Positions 8,069-17,556 of a stretch of 64,000 bases of DNA are shown here, piece after piece. The notes beneath the pieces were generated by a model that was not told the DNA's origin, searched no databases, and worked only from the letters and a program-made list of their open reading frames with translations. Source of the DNA: Rhodocyclales bacterium GT-UBC (lineage in GTDB: Bacteria; Pseudomonadota; Gammaproteobacteria; Burkholderiales; Rhodocyclaceae); the NCBI GenBank assembly GCA_003583745.1, contig QXPY01000012.1:1-64000 (forward strand), written 5' to 3'. The number at the start of each line of letters is the position of its first letter. Position 1 is the stretch's first letter. Both the position numbers and the translations under genes were made by a program.

Positions 8069-9679
8069 TCACATGCGGATGGTGGTCAGGTCCTGGAACC
8101 AGTGCTGGGCCTGGATGAACTCCTTGACCTTGGGCGAGATGGCATGCGGATTGACGTCATGCACCACCCACAACATCAGCGCATCATCGACCATCGACTG
8201 ATGGACAAAGGAAAGCAGCCCGTCCTGTTTCTTGGTGTCGAAGGTGGTGCGAATCTGATCGAGTGCAGCATCGACCTTCGGGTTGTTGTAACCGCCCCAG
8301 TTCACGCCGTTCGGCGCGACGTAACGGCTGTCGGCGAAGCGGGTCAGCGCGTAGAAGGGGTCGGCGGTGACGTAGCCGAGGTTGATCGCGGTGATGCCCT
8401 TGCCGGCGTTCATGTCGGCCTTGGCACCGCTACGCCAGTGCAGGTAGAGGTTTTCCAACTCGACGACTTCGAAAGTCACCTGGATGCCGATTTCGGCCAG
8501 GCTCTGCTGGATGAACTCGTTCATCGGCAGCGACAGCATCTGCCCGGTGCCGCCCTGGGCGATGATGACCTTGGCCTTGAGCGGCTTGGCCTGGCTGTAG
8601 CCGGCCTGGGCCATCAAGGCACGGGCGGCGGGCAGGTCGTAGCCGATGTTGAAGCTCGGCTTGCCGAACCACGGGCTGGTTTGGTCAAGCTGGCCCTTGG
8701 CCGGCGTTGCCAGACCGCTCATCAGGCTGACCACGGCGCTGCGGTCGATGGCCAGGTTGGCCGCCTTGCGCACCCGGATGTCGGCCCACGGCGAACCGGG
8801 CTGGGTCGAGAAGTGATACGGCCAGACGTGCGGCGTGACGTTCTGCACCAGCTTGAAGCCGGCGCCCTTCAACTGCGGCAGCACATCTGGCGGCGGCGTT
8901 TCGATGATGTCGACCTGGCCGTTCAACAGCGCGTTGGCGCGGGTCATCGCATCCGGAATCGGCACCAGCACGATGCGATCCGTCTTCGCCATGCGGCTCT
9001 TGTCCCAGTAGGCGGCGTTCTTGACCAGATCGGCGCGCTCGCGCGGCACCAGCTTGTCGAGCTTGAACGGGCCGGTGCCGGACGGCTGGCTGGCCACCTT
9101 GTTCCAGTCCTTGCCGAGCTTTTCCCACTGCGCCGGGCTGGAGATCAGGAACCACGGCAGTTGGTAGGGGAACAGCGCATCGATTTCCTTGGTGGTGATT
9201 TCGACCGAGTAATCACCGACCTTGCGGTAGGAGGCGATCGACGGAATGCGCGGCCGCACCTGGGCGCTCTGCTTGGCATCGAACTGTGGCGACTTGTCGG
9301 CCAGCACCTTGTCCAGGTTCCAGATCACCGCATCGGCGTTGAACTCCGAACCGTCATGGAACTTGACGCCCTTGCGCAGCGTGAAGACCCATTTCTTGTT
9401 GTCCTTGGCATCCACCTTCCACTCGCTGGCCAGGCCCGGCACCAGCTTGCCCGGACGATTGCCGACGTTGGCCTCCCAGGCCACCAGCGGGTCGTAGAGG
9501 GTATGGCCGGTGAACTGATAGGCACCGGCACCGCGGTCCGGCTGACCGGTGGTCAGCGGGATGTCGGCCATCGAAATGCCATAGCGGGCAACGGTTTCTG
9601 CATGCAAGGTGCCATGCAGGGCCAGCGCCAACGGCAAGGCCGCCAGCCAGCGTGAAAGCTTGTTGCATTGGGGTTTCAT
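8069..9679 (-). CDS. Periplasmic peptide/solute-binding protein (SBP_bac_5 family)
   Basis: A 536-residue extracytoplasmic binding protein of cluster C. An N-terminal signal peptide (SRWLAALPLALALHGTLHAE) ends at an Ala-Glu site. The mature part shows LYDPLVAWEANV, WVFTLRKGVKFHDGSEFNAD, the family signature region, and IRVRKAANLAIDRSAVV. Such proteins capture peptides, nickel complexes, opines or similar compounds, so the ligand is open. The ATG at 9679 is preferred over the one at 9685 because GGAG then lies 6 bases upstream. It is the first gene of the transporter operon, with the regulatory region between it and the CRISPR array. Confidence 0.9.
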   Translation of the reverse strand: MKPQCNKLSRWLAALPLALALHGTLHAETVARYGISMADIPLTTGQPDRGAGAYQFTGHTLYDPLVAWEANVGNRPGKLVPGLASEWKVDAKDNKKWVFTLRKGVKFHDGSEFNADAVIWNLDKVLADKSPQFDAKQSAQVRPRIPSIASYRKVGDYSVEITTKEIDALFPYQLPWFLISSPAQWEKLGKDWNKVASQPSGTGPFKLDKLVPRERADLVKNAAYWDKSRMAKTDRIVLVPIPDAMTRANALLNGQVDIIETPPPDVLPQLKGAGFKLVQNVTPHVWPYHFSTQPGSPWADIRVRKAANLAIDRSAVVSLMSGLATPAKGQLDQTSPWFGKPSFNIGYDLPAARALMAQAGYSQAKPLKAKVIIAQGGTGQMLSLPMNEFIQQSLAEIGIQVTFEVVELENLYLHWRSGAKADMNAGKGITAINLGYVTADPFYALTRFADSRYVAPNGVNWGGYNNPKVDAALDQIRTTFDTKKQDGLLSFVHQSMVDDALMLWVVHDVNPHAISPKVKEFIQAQHWFQDLTTIRM

Positions 9680-9712
9680 GAACATCTCCAGAGTGGTGAA
9701 AGCACTGGAGAG

Positions 9713-9724
9713 ATTGCATGCAAT
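9713..9724. promoter_or_regulatory. Candidate GntR operator, palindrome 1
   Basis: ATTGCATGCAAT is a perfect 12-bp palindrome 34 bp upstream of the binding-protein start codon. FCD-type GntR proteins often bind short palindromes of the form TTGnAnnCAA. The same 10-bp core TTGCATGCAA recurs at 9837-9846. Confidence 0.45.
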
Positions 9725-9836
9725 GTGCCAATTGGCCGGCTTTTCGGAATGTATTTCCTAAGCGATTGTTGCACTGCAAAAAATCGACCAATTGTTTTCG
9801 CAAGCGCCATTTCACAATCCGCAAGCCCAAAAAAAC

Positions 9837-9846
9837 TTGCATGCAA
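9837..9846. promoter_or_regulatory. Candidate GntR operator, palindrome 2
   Basis: TTGCATGCAA, identical to the core of the palindrome at 9714-9723 and 123 bp away from it. Two copies at this distance would allow looping by a dimeric regulator across the transporter promoter. Confidence 0.4.
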
Positions 9847-9953
9847 AAATGCACCTTTTGGGGACATTCCGGCCAATCTTGTACCCAAGTCAGGGCATGG
9901 TCAGGAAGGGAAGAAACAGCAACAAGGGAGGTGCGAGATCAGAATTGGTGACA

Positions 9954-12900
9954 TTTTTGAACTGCCTGTCCGGCAGTGACGTGGATGAGTTCGACGCCTG
10001 GGCCTCGATGTTTTTTCTGAGCTGCCTGTCCGGCAGTGACGGAATTGCACGACTACGCGGCGCGATTCAAAACTTTCTGAGCTGCCTGTCCGGCAGTGAC
10101 GCCTGGGAGAGGATTCCCCTTCCGGGGGACCAATTTCTGAGCTGCCTGTCCGGCAGTGACGAACAACTGCCGGCAGGAAGCATTTGCCGGCGCTTTCTGA
10201 GCTGCCTGTCCGGCAGTGACGTTACTCATACCGGGCAATACAGCCGCGTGTATTTTCTGAGCTGCCTGTCCGGCAGTGACGGACATGCAGACGGGAGGCA
10301 CGAAATTTAGCTTTTTCTGAGCTGCCTGTCCGGCAGTGACGACGAGCGTTAAAGAACTTACTAGCTTCGTCAATTTCTGAGCTGCCTGTCCGGCAGTGAC
10401 GCCGATCTCGGCTGCATCCTCTGCCGCCGCCTTTTTCTGAGCTGCCTGTCCGGCAGTGACGAGTGAAATTTATCCCAAGCAAATCCGACACCCTTTCTGA
10501 GCTGCCTGTCCGGCAGTGACGTTTCAGACCTCGTTTAAGGGGTTTGACTTCAATTTCTGAGCTGCCTGTCCGGCAGTGACGGGTCAAAGGGCGTGCCCCG
10601 GCATTTCCTCAAATTTCTGAGCTGCCTGTCCGGCAGTGACGCCGCCACCACCCCAATAGCCGGCGCCCGTCGCCTTTCTGAGCTGCCTGTCCGGCAGTGA
10701 CGTCGAGGATCATTTCTTCGGCGTACCGGAAGAATTTCTGAGCTGCCTGTCCGGCAGTGACGGTCCGGTAGCGGATTACTACTCCTGCGCTTCGTTTCTG
10801 AGCTGCCTGTCCGGCAGTGACGGCAACCCTGCTCAACGATCCGGAGCTGCTTGATTTCTGAGCTGCCTGTCCGGCAGTGACGTAACCGTTCGATAAAGTG
10901 CTATAACCTTTATATTTCTGAGCTGCCTGTCCGGCAGTGACGATGACATGGAGTTGATAGGCAAGGGGTACGATTTTCTGAGCTGCCTGTCCGGCAGTGA
11001 CGCCACTTGTCTGTTTTTTCGCCAATCTGCACAATTTCTGAGCTGCCTGTCCGGCAGTGACGCCGAGCATACCGAGCAGCACGCGAACCAAATATTTCTG
11101 AGCTGCCTGTCCGGCAGTGACGCCGGCGATGCATCTGTCGGCGATGTGTGGGATTTTCTGAGCTGCCTGTCCGGCAGTGACGTTAAAAATCATGCCGCTT
11201 GCGAAGTCGCGGGTTTTCTGAGCTGCCTGTCCGGCAGTGACGAGCTATTCGCAATCCTAAATCTGCTGCGCCAATTTCTGAGCTGCCTGTCCGGCAGTGA
11301 CGGCCCAATGCTGCGCTGTGACCAGTTGGACGATTTTCTGAGCTGCCTGTCCGGCAGTGACGCCTTTGCCCCTTGGGGCGAACTGCTGACCTTTTTTCTG
11401 AGCTGCCTGTCCGGCAGTGACGCCGGAGTCTGGAGCCATCTCGAACTCTGGTACTTTCTGAGCTGCCTGTCCGGCAGTGACGTTCAAGATCGCAATAACG
11501 CTCGAGCTCGACCCTTTCTGAGCTGCCTGTCCGGCAGTGACGGTGGTGCGTGTGATGGGCTATGCCTGGAATAATTTCTGAGCTGCCTGTCCGGCAGTGA
11601 CGAAACCACTTCTTGGGGTCTGCGCCAAACGCGGTTTCTGAGCTGCCTGTCCGGCAGTGACGATTAACGGCGGCGGCACGGCGACGGTAACGCATTTTCT
11701 GAGCTGCCTGTCCGGCAGTGACGTGCTCGATCTGGCGCATCCAGTCACGCACGTCTTTCTGAGCTGCCTGTCCGGCAGTGACGAAGTGGGTCAATTTCGC
11801 GCCCAACGGGCGCAATTTCTGAGCTGCCTGTCCGGCAGTGACGACCACGACAACAGACCCGGCCACAGGTTTCTGAGCTGCCTGTCCGGCAGTGACGGCC
11901 AGCCCGCCCTGGGTGGCGGCGAGCTTGACTTTCTGAGCTGCCTGTCCGGCAGTGACGGATCAGGACGACGCGATCGATACCGCCGATCATTTCTGAGCTG
12001 CCTGTCCGGCAGTGACGATTAAATCGGCCACGCCGGACGTCGGAAACAATTTCTGAGCTGCCTGTCCGGCAGTGACGTACTCCACAGGACAATGATTGCG
12101 TTCGCACCATTTCTGAGCTGCCTGTCCGGCAGTGACGGTCGGGCTGGAACTGAGCGGCCACATCGCGCCTTTCTGAGCTGCCTGTCCGGCAGTGACGTCA
12201 ACAACGTCTGGGCGGCATCATGTTCGACCTTTCTGAGCTGCCTGTCCGGCAGTGACGCAAGATGCTTGAGCTTGACCAAGAGGTTCACCTTTCTGAGCTG
12301 CCTGTCCGGCAGTGACGGCGGTAGGCCTGTTCGGCGGCCGCCGCGTCCTTTTCTGAGCTGCCTGTCCGGCAGTGACGTGAAACGGCAGAAGGATCTGACG
12401 TTTTTGGCTTTTCTGAGCTGCCTGTCCGGCAGTGACGAGAACCAGGCGGACGAACGGGCGGCGAGTACGTTTCTGAGCTGCCTGTCCGGCAGTGACGCAC
12501 TGATAAAACGTTCGCGTCGTCGGCACAGTTTTCTGAGCTGCCTGTCCGGCAGTGACGGGTCCAAGGGGGTCCCCCGGCATTTTTTAAAATTTCTGAGCTG
12601 CCTGTCCGGCAGTGACGGCTGGCCAGCCAGCTCGATGCCGCCTCCGCCTTTTCTGAGCTGCCTGTCCGGCAGTGACGTAAGGATCTCGGCAATACCGAAA
12701 AAGGCGACGTTTCTGAGCTGCCTGTCCGGCAGTGACGGCCAGCCCGCCCTGGGTGGCGGCGAGCTTGACTTTCTGAGCTGCCTGTCCGGCAGTGACGATC
12801 AAACGTCTGCACGACATGGAGCTGCAGCTTTTCTGAGCTGCCTGTCCGGCAGTGACGTGCTCGCGCATCTCGATGTGATAGCAACCGTGTTTCTGAGCTG

Positions 12901-14839
12901 CCTGTCCGGCAGTGACGAGAAAGATAACCGGATAGCGTCTTGCCGAAGTCTTTCTGAGCTGCCTGTCCGGCAGTGACGATGCGCCCGTTACATACAAGAC
13001 GAACAGATCTTTTCTGAGCTGCCTGTCCGGCAGTGACGATCGGGTTGGCTTTGAGCGATTCGCGGCTATATTTCTGAGCTGCCTGTCCGGCAGTGACGTG
13101 ACGAGTTTTCGCATGGCGCTGATGCGTTCATTTCTGAGCTGCCTGTCCGGCAGTGACGTTAGGCCGGTCGGGTTGATTGACGGGTTAGAATTTCTGAGCT
13201 GCCTGTCCGGCAGTGACGGCGAGGCGACCGGCTACAGCCTCCGAGCGCTTTTTCTGAGCTGCCTGTCCGGCAGTGACGCATTGAGGCCATGCACTTAGCC
13301 GACGATTCCGTTTCTGAGCTGCCTGTCCGGCAGTGACGTCCGCGAAAAGACCATGACGCAGGTCTCCAACTTTCTGAGCTGCCTGTCCGGCAGTGACGGA
13401 CGCGGCAGAGCTAGGGATTGAATCCTGGTTTTTCTGAGCTGCCTGTCCGGCAGTGACGGCAATCAGCGAGGTCACGCTCGCTATCTGCTCTTTCTGAGCT
13501 GCCTGTCCGGCAGTGACGCGCTTGAGCCATTCGACTCGCTCGGCATCATATTTCTGAGCTGCCTGTCCGGCAGTGACGCATCACAAGGTCGGTTTATTTC
13601 ATCGCCATCATTTCTGAGCTGCCTGTCCGGCAGTGACGCGACGCGATGCAGGCGCTACGGCATGCAACATTTTCTGAGCTGCCTGTCCGGCAGTGACGGA
13701 CAACCATCACTTACTTTTCACATAGCCCCATTTCTGAGCTGCCTGTCCGGCAGTGACGGACATGCAAACGGGATGCTCGGAATTTAGCCTTTTCTGAGCT
13801 GCCTGTCCGGCAGTGACGCGGATCGATCGGCAAGACGCCCTGCTCGATCTTTTCTGAGCTGCCTGTCCGGCAGTGACGCATCGCCCGCATGACCACGGCG
13901 GATCGTGAATTTTCTGAGCTGCCTGTCCGGCAGTGACGGCCTTGAGTTGCTCCAGTCGAGTGACTTCGTCTTTCTGAGCTGCCTGTCCGGCAGTGACGGG
14001 CCACACGACACGCAGCGCCAGCGCGGCGCTTTTCTGAGCTGCCTGTCCGGCAGTGACGCCTTCGCCGTCACTTACTACGACGACGCCGCATTTCTGAGCT
14101 GCCTGTCCGGCAGTGACGAATACCGAAAAGGGCGACGGTCGGCGCTACAATTTCTGAGCTGCCTGTCCGGCAGTGACGCAGCATCCTTTCATTGGTTGCC
14201 GTCCGCATGTTTTCTGAGCTGCCTGTCCGGCAGTGACGTGGCGCATTTGGAATTTCTGCAAACAACCGCTTTTCTGAGCTGCCTGTCCGGCAGTGACGTC
14301 GAGCAGGGCGTCTTGCCGATCGATCCGGCCTTTCTGAGCTGCCTGTCCGGCAGTGACGCTGCAGTAGCCAACGCCACGCTGGAGACTTCTTTTCTGAGCT
14401 GCCTGTCCGGCAGTGACGAGAATGTTGGCCAGGAAGGTGGTGAGCAGGATTTTCTGAGCTGCCTGTCCGGCAGTGACGTCGAGTTCACAACGTCGTCGGG
14501 ATCATCCAACTTTCTGAGCTGCCTGTCCGGCAGTGACGTCCGCCGGTTACGGAACCACCCGTATCCATACTTTCTGAGCTGCCTGTCCGGCAGTGACGAT
14601 GGAGCCGGCCGAGAACCGATTCCTGATCCATTTCTGAGCTGCCTGTCCGGCAGTGACGGTGCGCCGGGAATTCGGTGCGGTGCTTGACCAGTTTCTGAGC
14701 TGCCTGTCCGGCAGTGACGGCATGTGTCTGTCGCATGCGATTGAGGCCTGCTTTCTGAGCTGCCTGTCCGGCAGTGACGCCCCTGCCCTTGTACTTCTGG
14801 CCATCGCCATCTTTCTGAGCTGCCTGTCCGGCAGTGACG
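9954..14839 (-). CRISPR. Type I-F CRISPR array, 82 repeats and 81 spacers
   Basis: The 28-bp repeat recurs with a 60-bp period. Read on the minus strand it begins CGTCACTGCC, has a 5-bp stem CTGCC/GGCAG around the loop GGACA, and ends CTCAGAAA, which is the type I-F repeat shape. By position I count 82 repeats. Of the spacers 76 are 32 bp, four are 33 bp (10642-10674, 11663-11695, 12918-12950, 14659-14691) and one is 26 bp (11844-11869). Repeats look identical except the leftmost (9954-9981), which has two substitutions (TTTTTGAACTG on the plus strand in place of TTTCTGAGCTG). A worn repeat marks the leader-distal end, and this agrees with the leader on the right and with minus-strand transcription, the same direction as the cas operon. 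Confidence 0.99.
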
Positions 14840-14969
14840 TAGAGCATAAGCCAAACATCAGTCTGATTTTTAAAGAAAAGGGCGCAAATTTGTCTTTGCG
14901 CCCCTAATTACCAACCAAAATCCAAGCCATTGTTTCAGAACAACTATTATTAGCCCTCGGAAAAAGGGT
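14840..14969 (-). promoter_or_regulatory. CRISPR leader
   Basis: AT-rich 130-bp stretch between the csy4 stop and the first (newest) repeat. It contains an 11-bp palindrome ATCAGTCTGAT (14857-14867), 17 bp from the first repeat, and a strong hairpin at 14880-14903. No confident -35/-10 pair could be assigned. In type I-F systems this region directs spacer insertion and usually carries the pre-crRNA promoter. Confidence 0.7.
14867..14903 (-). terminator. Terminator-like hairpin between csy4 and the array
   Basis: Perfect 9-bp stem GGGCGCAAA/TTTGCGCCC (14880-14888 and 14895-14903) with a 6-nt loop. Read on the minus strand it is followed by TTTTCTTTAAAAA, so it has the form of an intrinsic terminator for the cas operon. 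It ends only about 30 bp before the first repeat. Confidence 0.65.
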
Positions 14970-15533
14970 CTAAAACCATGGGACGGTTGCGCCCATGCTT
15001 AGGCCGTAGGTGCTAAAGCCACCCTCCTTGACTGGCTCCTGCAAAGGCAAGTGCTCGATGAACAAAGGAAACTGTTGCTTGGTGCTTTGACTGTTCAGGA
15101 GCAGATAGGGGAGTTTCAGCGTCTTCGCGGTGCTATCCGGAATGGCCAGCAGCGCTTCCTGCTGGCTGATTCCCTTGCGCGCGATCAAGCGACGCCTTTC
15201 CCTTTCCGGGTTGCTTTTGACTTGCACCCGCCGCACGACGCGATGGGCAGCACCTGGCGGAACAGGGCTAAGCGCCCCAACGGTGACGTGATCCCGCATA
15301 CCCAAGAGCCAGTTGGACGCCATCAAGCCGCTCAGATCGGCGTTGGCGCCGTGTAGACGGAGCCGCCCCCCCAAGCCCACTCCCTTTTGTTCGACATCGG
15401 GAAAGCTGACGCCTATTCGCCCCTCTCCGTTGCTCACCAAGGCCCGATGCAGCTTGGCGAATAGCGCATTCATCAGCGTGTTGGCGGGAAACTCCGGGTC
15501 CGGCAATAGCTGGAGTTCGAGATAGGAATCCAT
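14970..15533 (-). CDS. cas6f: Cas6f/Csy4 CRISPR RNA endoribonuclease
   Basis: A 187-residue protein, the usual Csy4 length. It cuts pre-crRNA at the base of the repeat hairpin and stays bound to the 3' end of the crRNA in the Csy complex. Opening MDSYLELQLLPDPEFPANTL is typical. The catalytic His falls at residue 29 (FAKLHRAL), and the partner Ser is in LLNSQSTKQQF; both match the positions known in the Pseudomonas enzyme. The arginine-rich helix VKSNPERERRRL, which reads the RNA stem, and the C-terminal GLSMGATVPWF are present. Last cas gene, starting 3 bp after csy3. Confidence 0.97.
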   Translation of the reverse strand: MDSYLELQLLPDPEFPANTLMNALFAKLHRALVSNGEGRIGVSFPDVEQKGVGLGGRLRLHGANADLSGLMASNWLLGMRDHVTVGALSPVPPGAAHRVVRRVQVKSNPERERRRLIARKGISQQEALLAIPDSTAKTLKLPYLLLNSQSTKQQFPLFIEHLPLQEPVKEGGFSTYGLSMGATVPWF

Positions 15534-15536
15534 GCC

Positions 15537-16571
15537 TCAGTCCTTTTCGCCAAAGACACCGCCGCGGATCAGGGTTGCCATCACGTAATGTTGATTACCG
15601 GCTTCCGGCGCTTTGTCTTTCAGCACCCACTCATCGAGCAGATTGTAGAAATCCGCTTTCTGCTTCGGTTGGCGGTAGGCCTTGCCTTGCGAAGTCACCG
15701 AGCCGTACGGTTCCACCGCAATCGGGCCGATGTTCCCGTTCTCTTCATCCGCCGGGTACCAGGTATCGATGGTGCGCAGGGCATTGCCGATTTTCTGGCT
15801 ATGGATGCCGGCGACGTCGCCCACGACGTAGAGCGTCTTGCTCTTTTGGCCCTTCTTGTCGCCCCGGTCGAGAATGAGTTCCTGCGAGGGATAAACCTCC
15901 TGCCCATCGCCGACTCGCACGTAGGCAACAATTTCCAGCAAGGCGTGCGCTTGCCCAGCCAGCCCCTGCTCGATCACCTTGGTCAACTCGCCCAGCGCCG
16001 AGCTATCGTACGAGAAATCGCGCAGTGAGAATGCCAGTGCCTCGAAAGTCCAGCTTTGCGCGGCTTCGCCCTGCGCCAGTTGGCGCACTTGAACTTCGAT
16101 CTGTTCCGCCCCCATCCGGTTGCGCCACAGGAAACGGCCGTTGGCCAGGTTGCTGGCATAGCGCCGGGCCAGTTCGGCAAAGCCAACCTCTTTGGCGTAT
16201 CGCTGCACCGTGCCTTGCAGCTTGATCTGGTAGTCGGCGTTGTTGCATGCCGAGGGCGTTCCGGCACCGCCCAGGATGCGCAGGGTAAAGCGCACGCGCA
16301 GCGTATCGGCGTCGTTGGGCAGGGTTGCGACATCGACTGTCTGCAAATTCGGCGACTGGATCGAGGCATCGAGCTTGGCCGGGTCCTGGTCCTTGGTCGA
16401 GAGGCGGTTGGAGATCGTGCCGCGCACGGATTTCTCGCGCACGGTGACGGCTACCCATTTTTCGCCATTGCTACGGTCGCCCCATTTCCCGGCACTGAAA
16501 AGTGCGTCGGAAGGATCGAGCTTGCGTTCAAAAGCGAGGACGGAAGCGGTTTTCAGGTCGGTTTTAGCCAT
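15537..16571 (-). CDS. cas7f: Cas7f/Csy3 backbone subunit of the type I-F complex
   Basis: A 344-residue Csy3 protein that polymerises along the crRNA spacer. It starts [20 protein letters not shown] and contains the family blocks [20 protein letters not shown] and [20 protein letters not shown]. The ATG at 16571 is chosen because AAGGAG lies 8 bases upstream. The reading frame is open further upstream but without a good ribosome site. It overlaps the end of csy2 by 8 bp. Confidence 0.96.
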   Translation of the reverse strand: MAKTDLKTASVLAFERKLDPSDALFSAGKWGDRSNGEKWVAVTVREKSVRGTISNRLSTKDQDPAKLDASIQSPNLQTVDVATLPNDADTLRVRFTLRILGGAGTPSACNNADYQIKLQGTVQRYAKEVGFAELARRYASNLANGRFLWRNRMGAEQIEVQVRQLAQGEAAQSWTFEALAFSLRDFSYDSSALGELTKVIEQGLAGQAHALLEIVAYVRVGDGQEVYPSQELILDRGDKKGQKSKTLYVVGDVAGIHSQKIGNALRTIDTWYPADEENGNIGPIAVEPYGSVTSQGKAYRQPKQKADFYNLLDEWVLKDKAPEAGNQHYVMATLIRGGVFGEKD

Positions 16572-17556
16572 TTTGTTGCTCCTTGAAGTTGGCAAGCACG
16601 AGGTTGTTCAAAGACTCGGAATAGCGATTGATGCAGCGATAAATGCCGTTGGCGGCGTCGGATTCCTGCGTCCACAGCAGTTGGCTCAGGTCGTTCAGCC
16701 GATGCGGACTAACCCACTCGCCCAGCGAGTAAAGACTTTCGACAAAGCGGAAAGGCGTGGCAGCGTCGCGGGCGTTTTCCACCTCGCCCGGCGCGTAAAG
16801 CGGCGAAATGCCGGCATAGCCGATGGGCAGCGGTACCAGCCAGCCGGGCTTGCGGCGGATTTCCCATTTCACCGGCGCATCGGCCTCGTCTGCTTGGCTG
16901 ACGACCGGCTCGATGTTGAGGCGCGAAAGATCGAGCAAGGCATCGAGAGCGTTGCTATCCGGCTGGATTGCCCGCATCTCCGCCAGATGGCCGGCCAGCA
17001 AGTCGTCTCGCTGAACCAAGGCAAAACCCGGCAACAGGCGACGGCGCAGGCGGCGAAATATCCTCGCGTCGCCCTCGACATCGCCGGCCAGCGGCCACCA
17101 TTGGGCCTGATAGCGTTTCCCCGCCTGATGCAGCAGGCTGCCGCCGGCCAGCCGCATGCCCTGGGCGGCGTGGTGCAGCCGTTCGGCCAGTTCTTTGCCG
17201 TCGCCTTCAGACTTGTAGTCCCGGACGGCGATAACCAGACTGACTTCCATGTGGGCGCGGCCTTCTTCGACCAGCGCCAGGGTGCCGCCATCCTTGCCGA
17301 CCGGATTGCGGGTCAAGCGGAACACCTGGGTACGACGCCCCGGCGGTTGAAAAACCTGCGGTTCGAAGTGGTGGCAGATGATGCCCACACCGGCAAAGCC
17401 TTCAGCCAGCTCCGCCGCGAACTTGCGCTCCAGTGCATGGGCAAACCCGGCAAAGGCGGTCGGCGAAGGAAAACCCCAGGTCAACGGCCCGGAGATGGCG
17501 TTGGCGTTCTGGACCTTGAGATGCGGCAACAGAACCAAGGCAAAGACATCACTCAT
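16564..17556 (-). CDS. cas5f: Cas5f/Csy2 subunit of the type I-F complex
   Basis: A 330-residue Csy2 protein, which caps the 5' handle of the crRNA together with Csy1. The segment [20 protein letters not shown] near the N-terminus and [14 protein letters not shown] are highly characteristic; RLAGGSLL occurs in the middle. The start at 17556 ([12 protein letters not shown]) gives an 8-bp overlap with csy1, the same overlap length seen at the csy2-csy3 junction. Confidence 0.95.
   Translation of the reverse strand: MSDVFALVLLPHLKVQNANAISGPLTWGFPSPTAFAGFAHALERKFAAELAEGFAGVGIICHHFEPQVFQPPGRRTQVFRLTRNPVGKDGGTLALVEEGRAHMEVSLVIAVRDYKSEGDGKELAERLHHAAQGMRLAGGSLLHQAGKRYQAQWWPLAGDVEGDARIFRRLRRRLLPGFALVQRDDLLAGHLAEMRAIQPDSNALDALLDLSRLNIEPVVSQADEADAPVKWEIRRKPGWLVPLPIGYAGISPLYAPGEVENARDAATPFRFVESLYSLGEWVSPHRLNDLSQLLWTQESDAANGIYRCINRYSESLNNLVLANFKEQQNG

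Noticed and set aside
7454..9655. A 733-codon plus-strand frame.
   Set aside because: It is antisense to the binding-protein and permease genes, has low-complexity Arg/Gly/Gln content and no motif; a GC-skew shadow.
9954..14839. Long open frames through the array, reading FLSCLSGSD, VTAGQAAQK or RHCRTGSSE at every period.
   Set aside because: They are the fixed translation of the 28-bp CRISPR repeat in three frames; the spacers in between are unrelated, and no ribosome site or family is seen.
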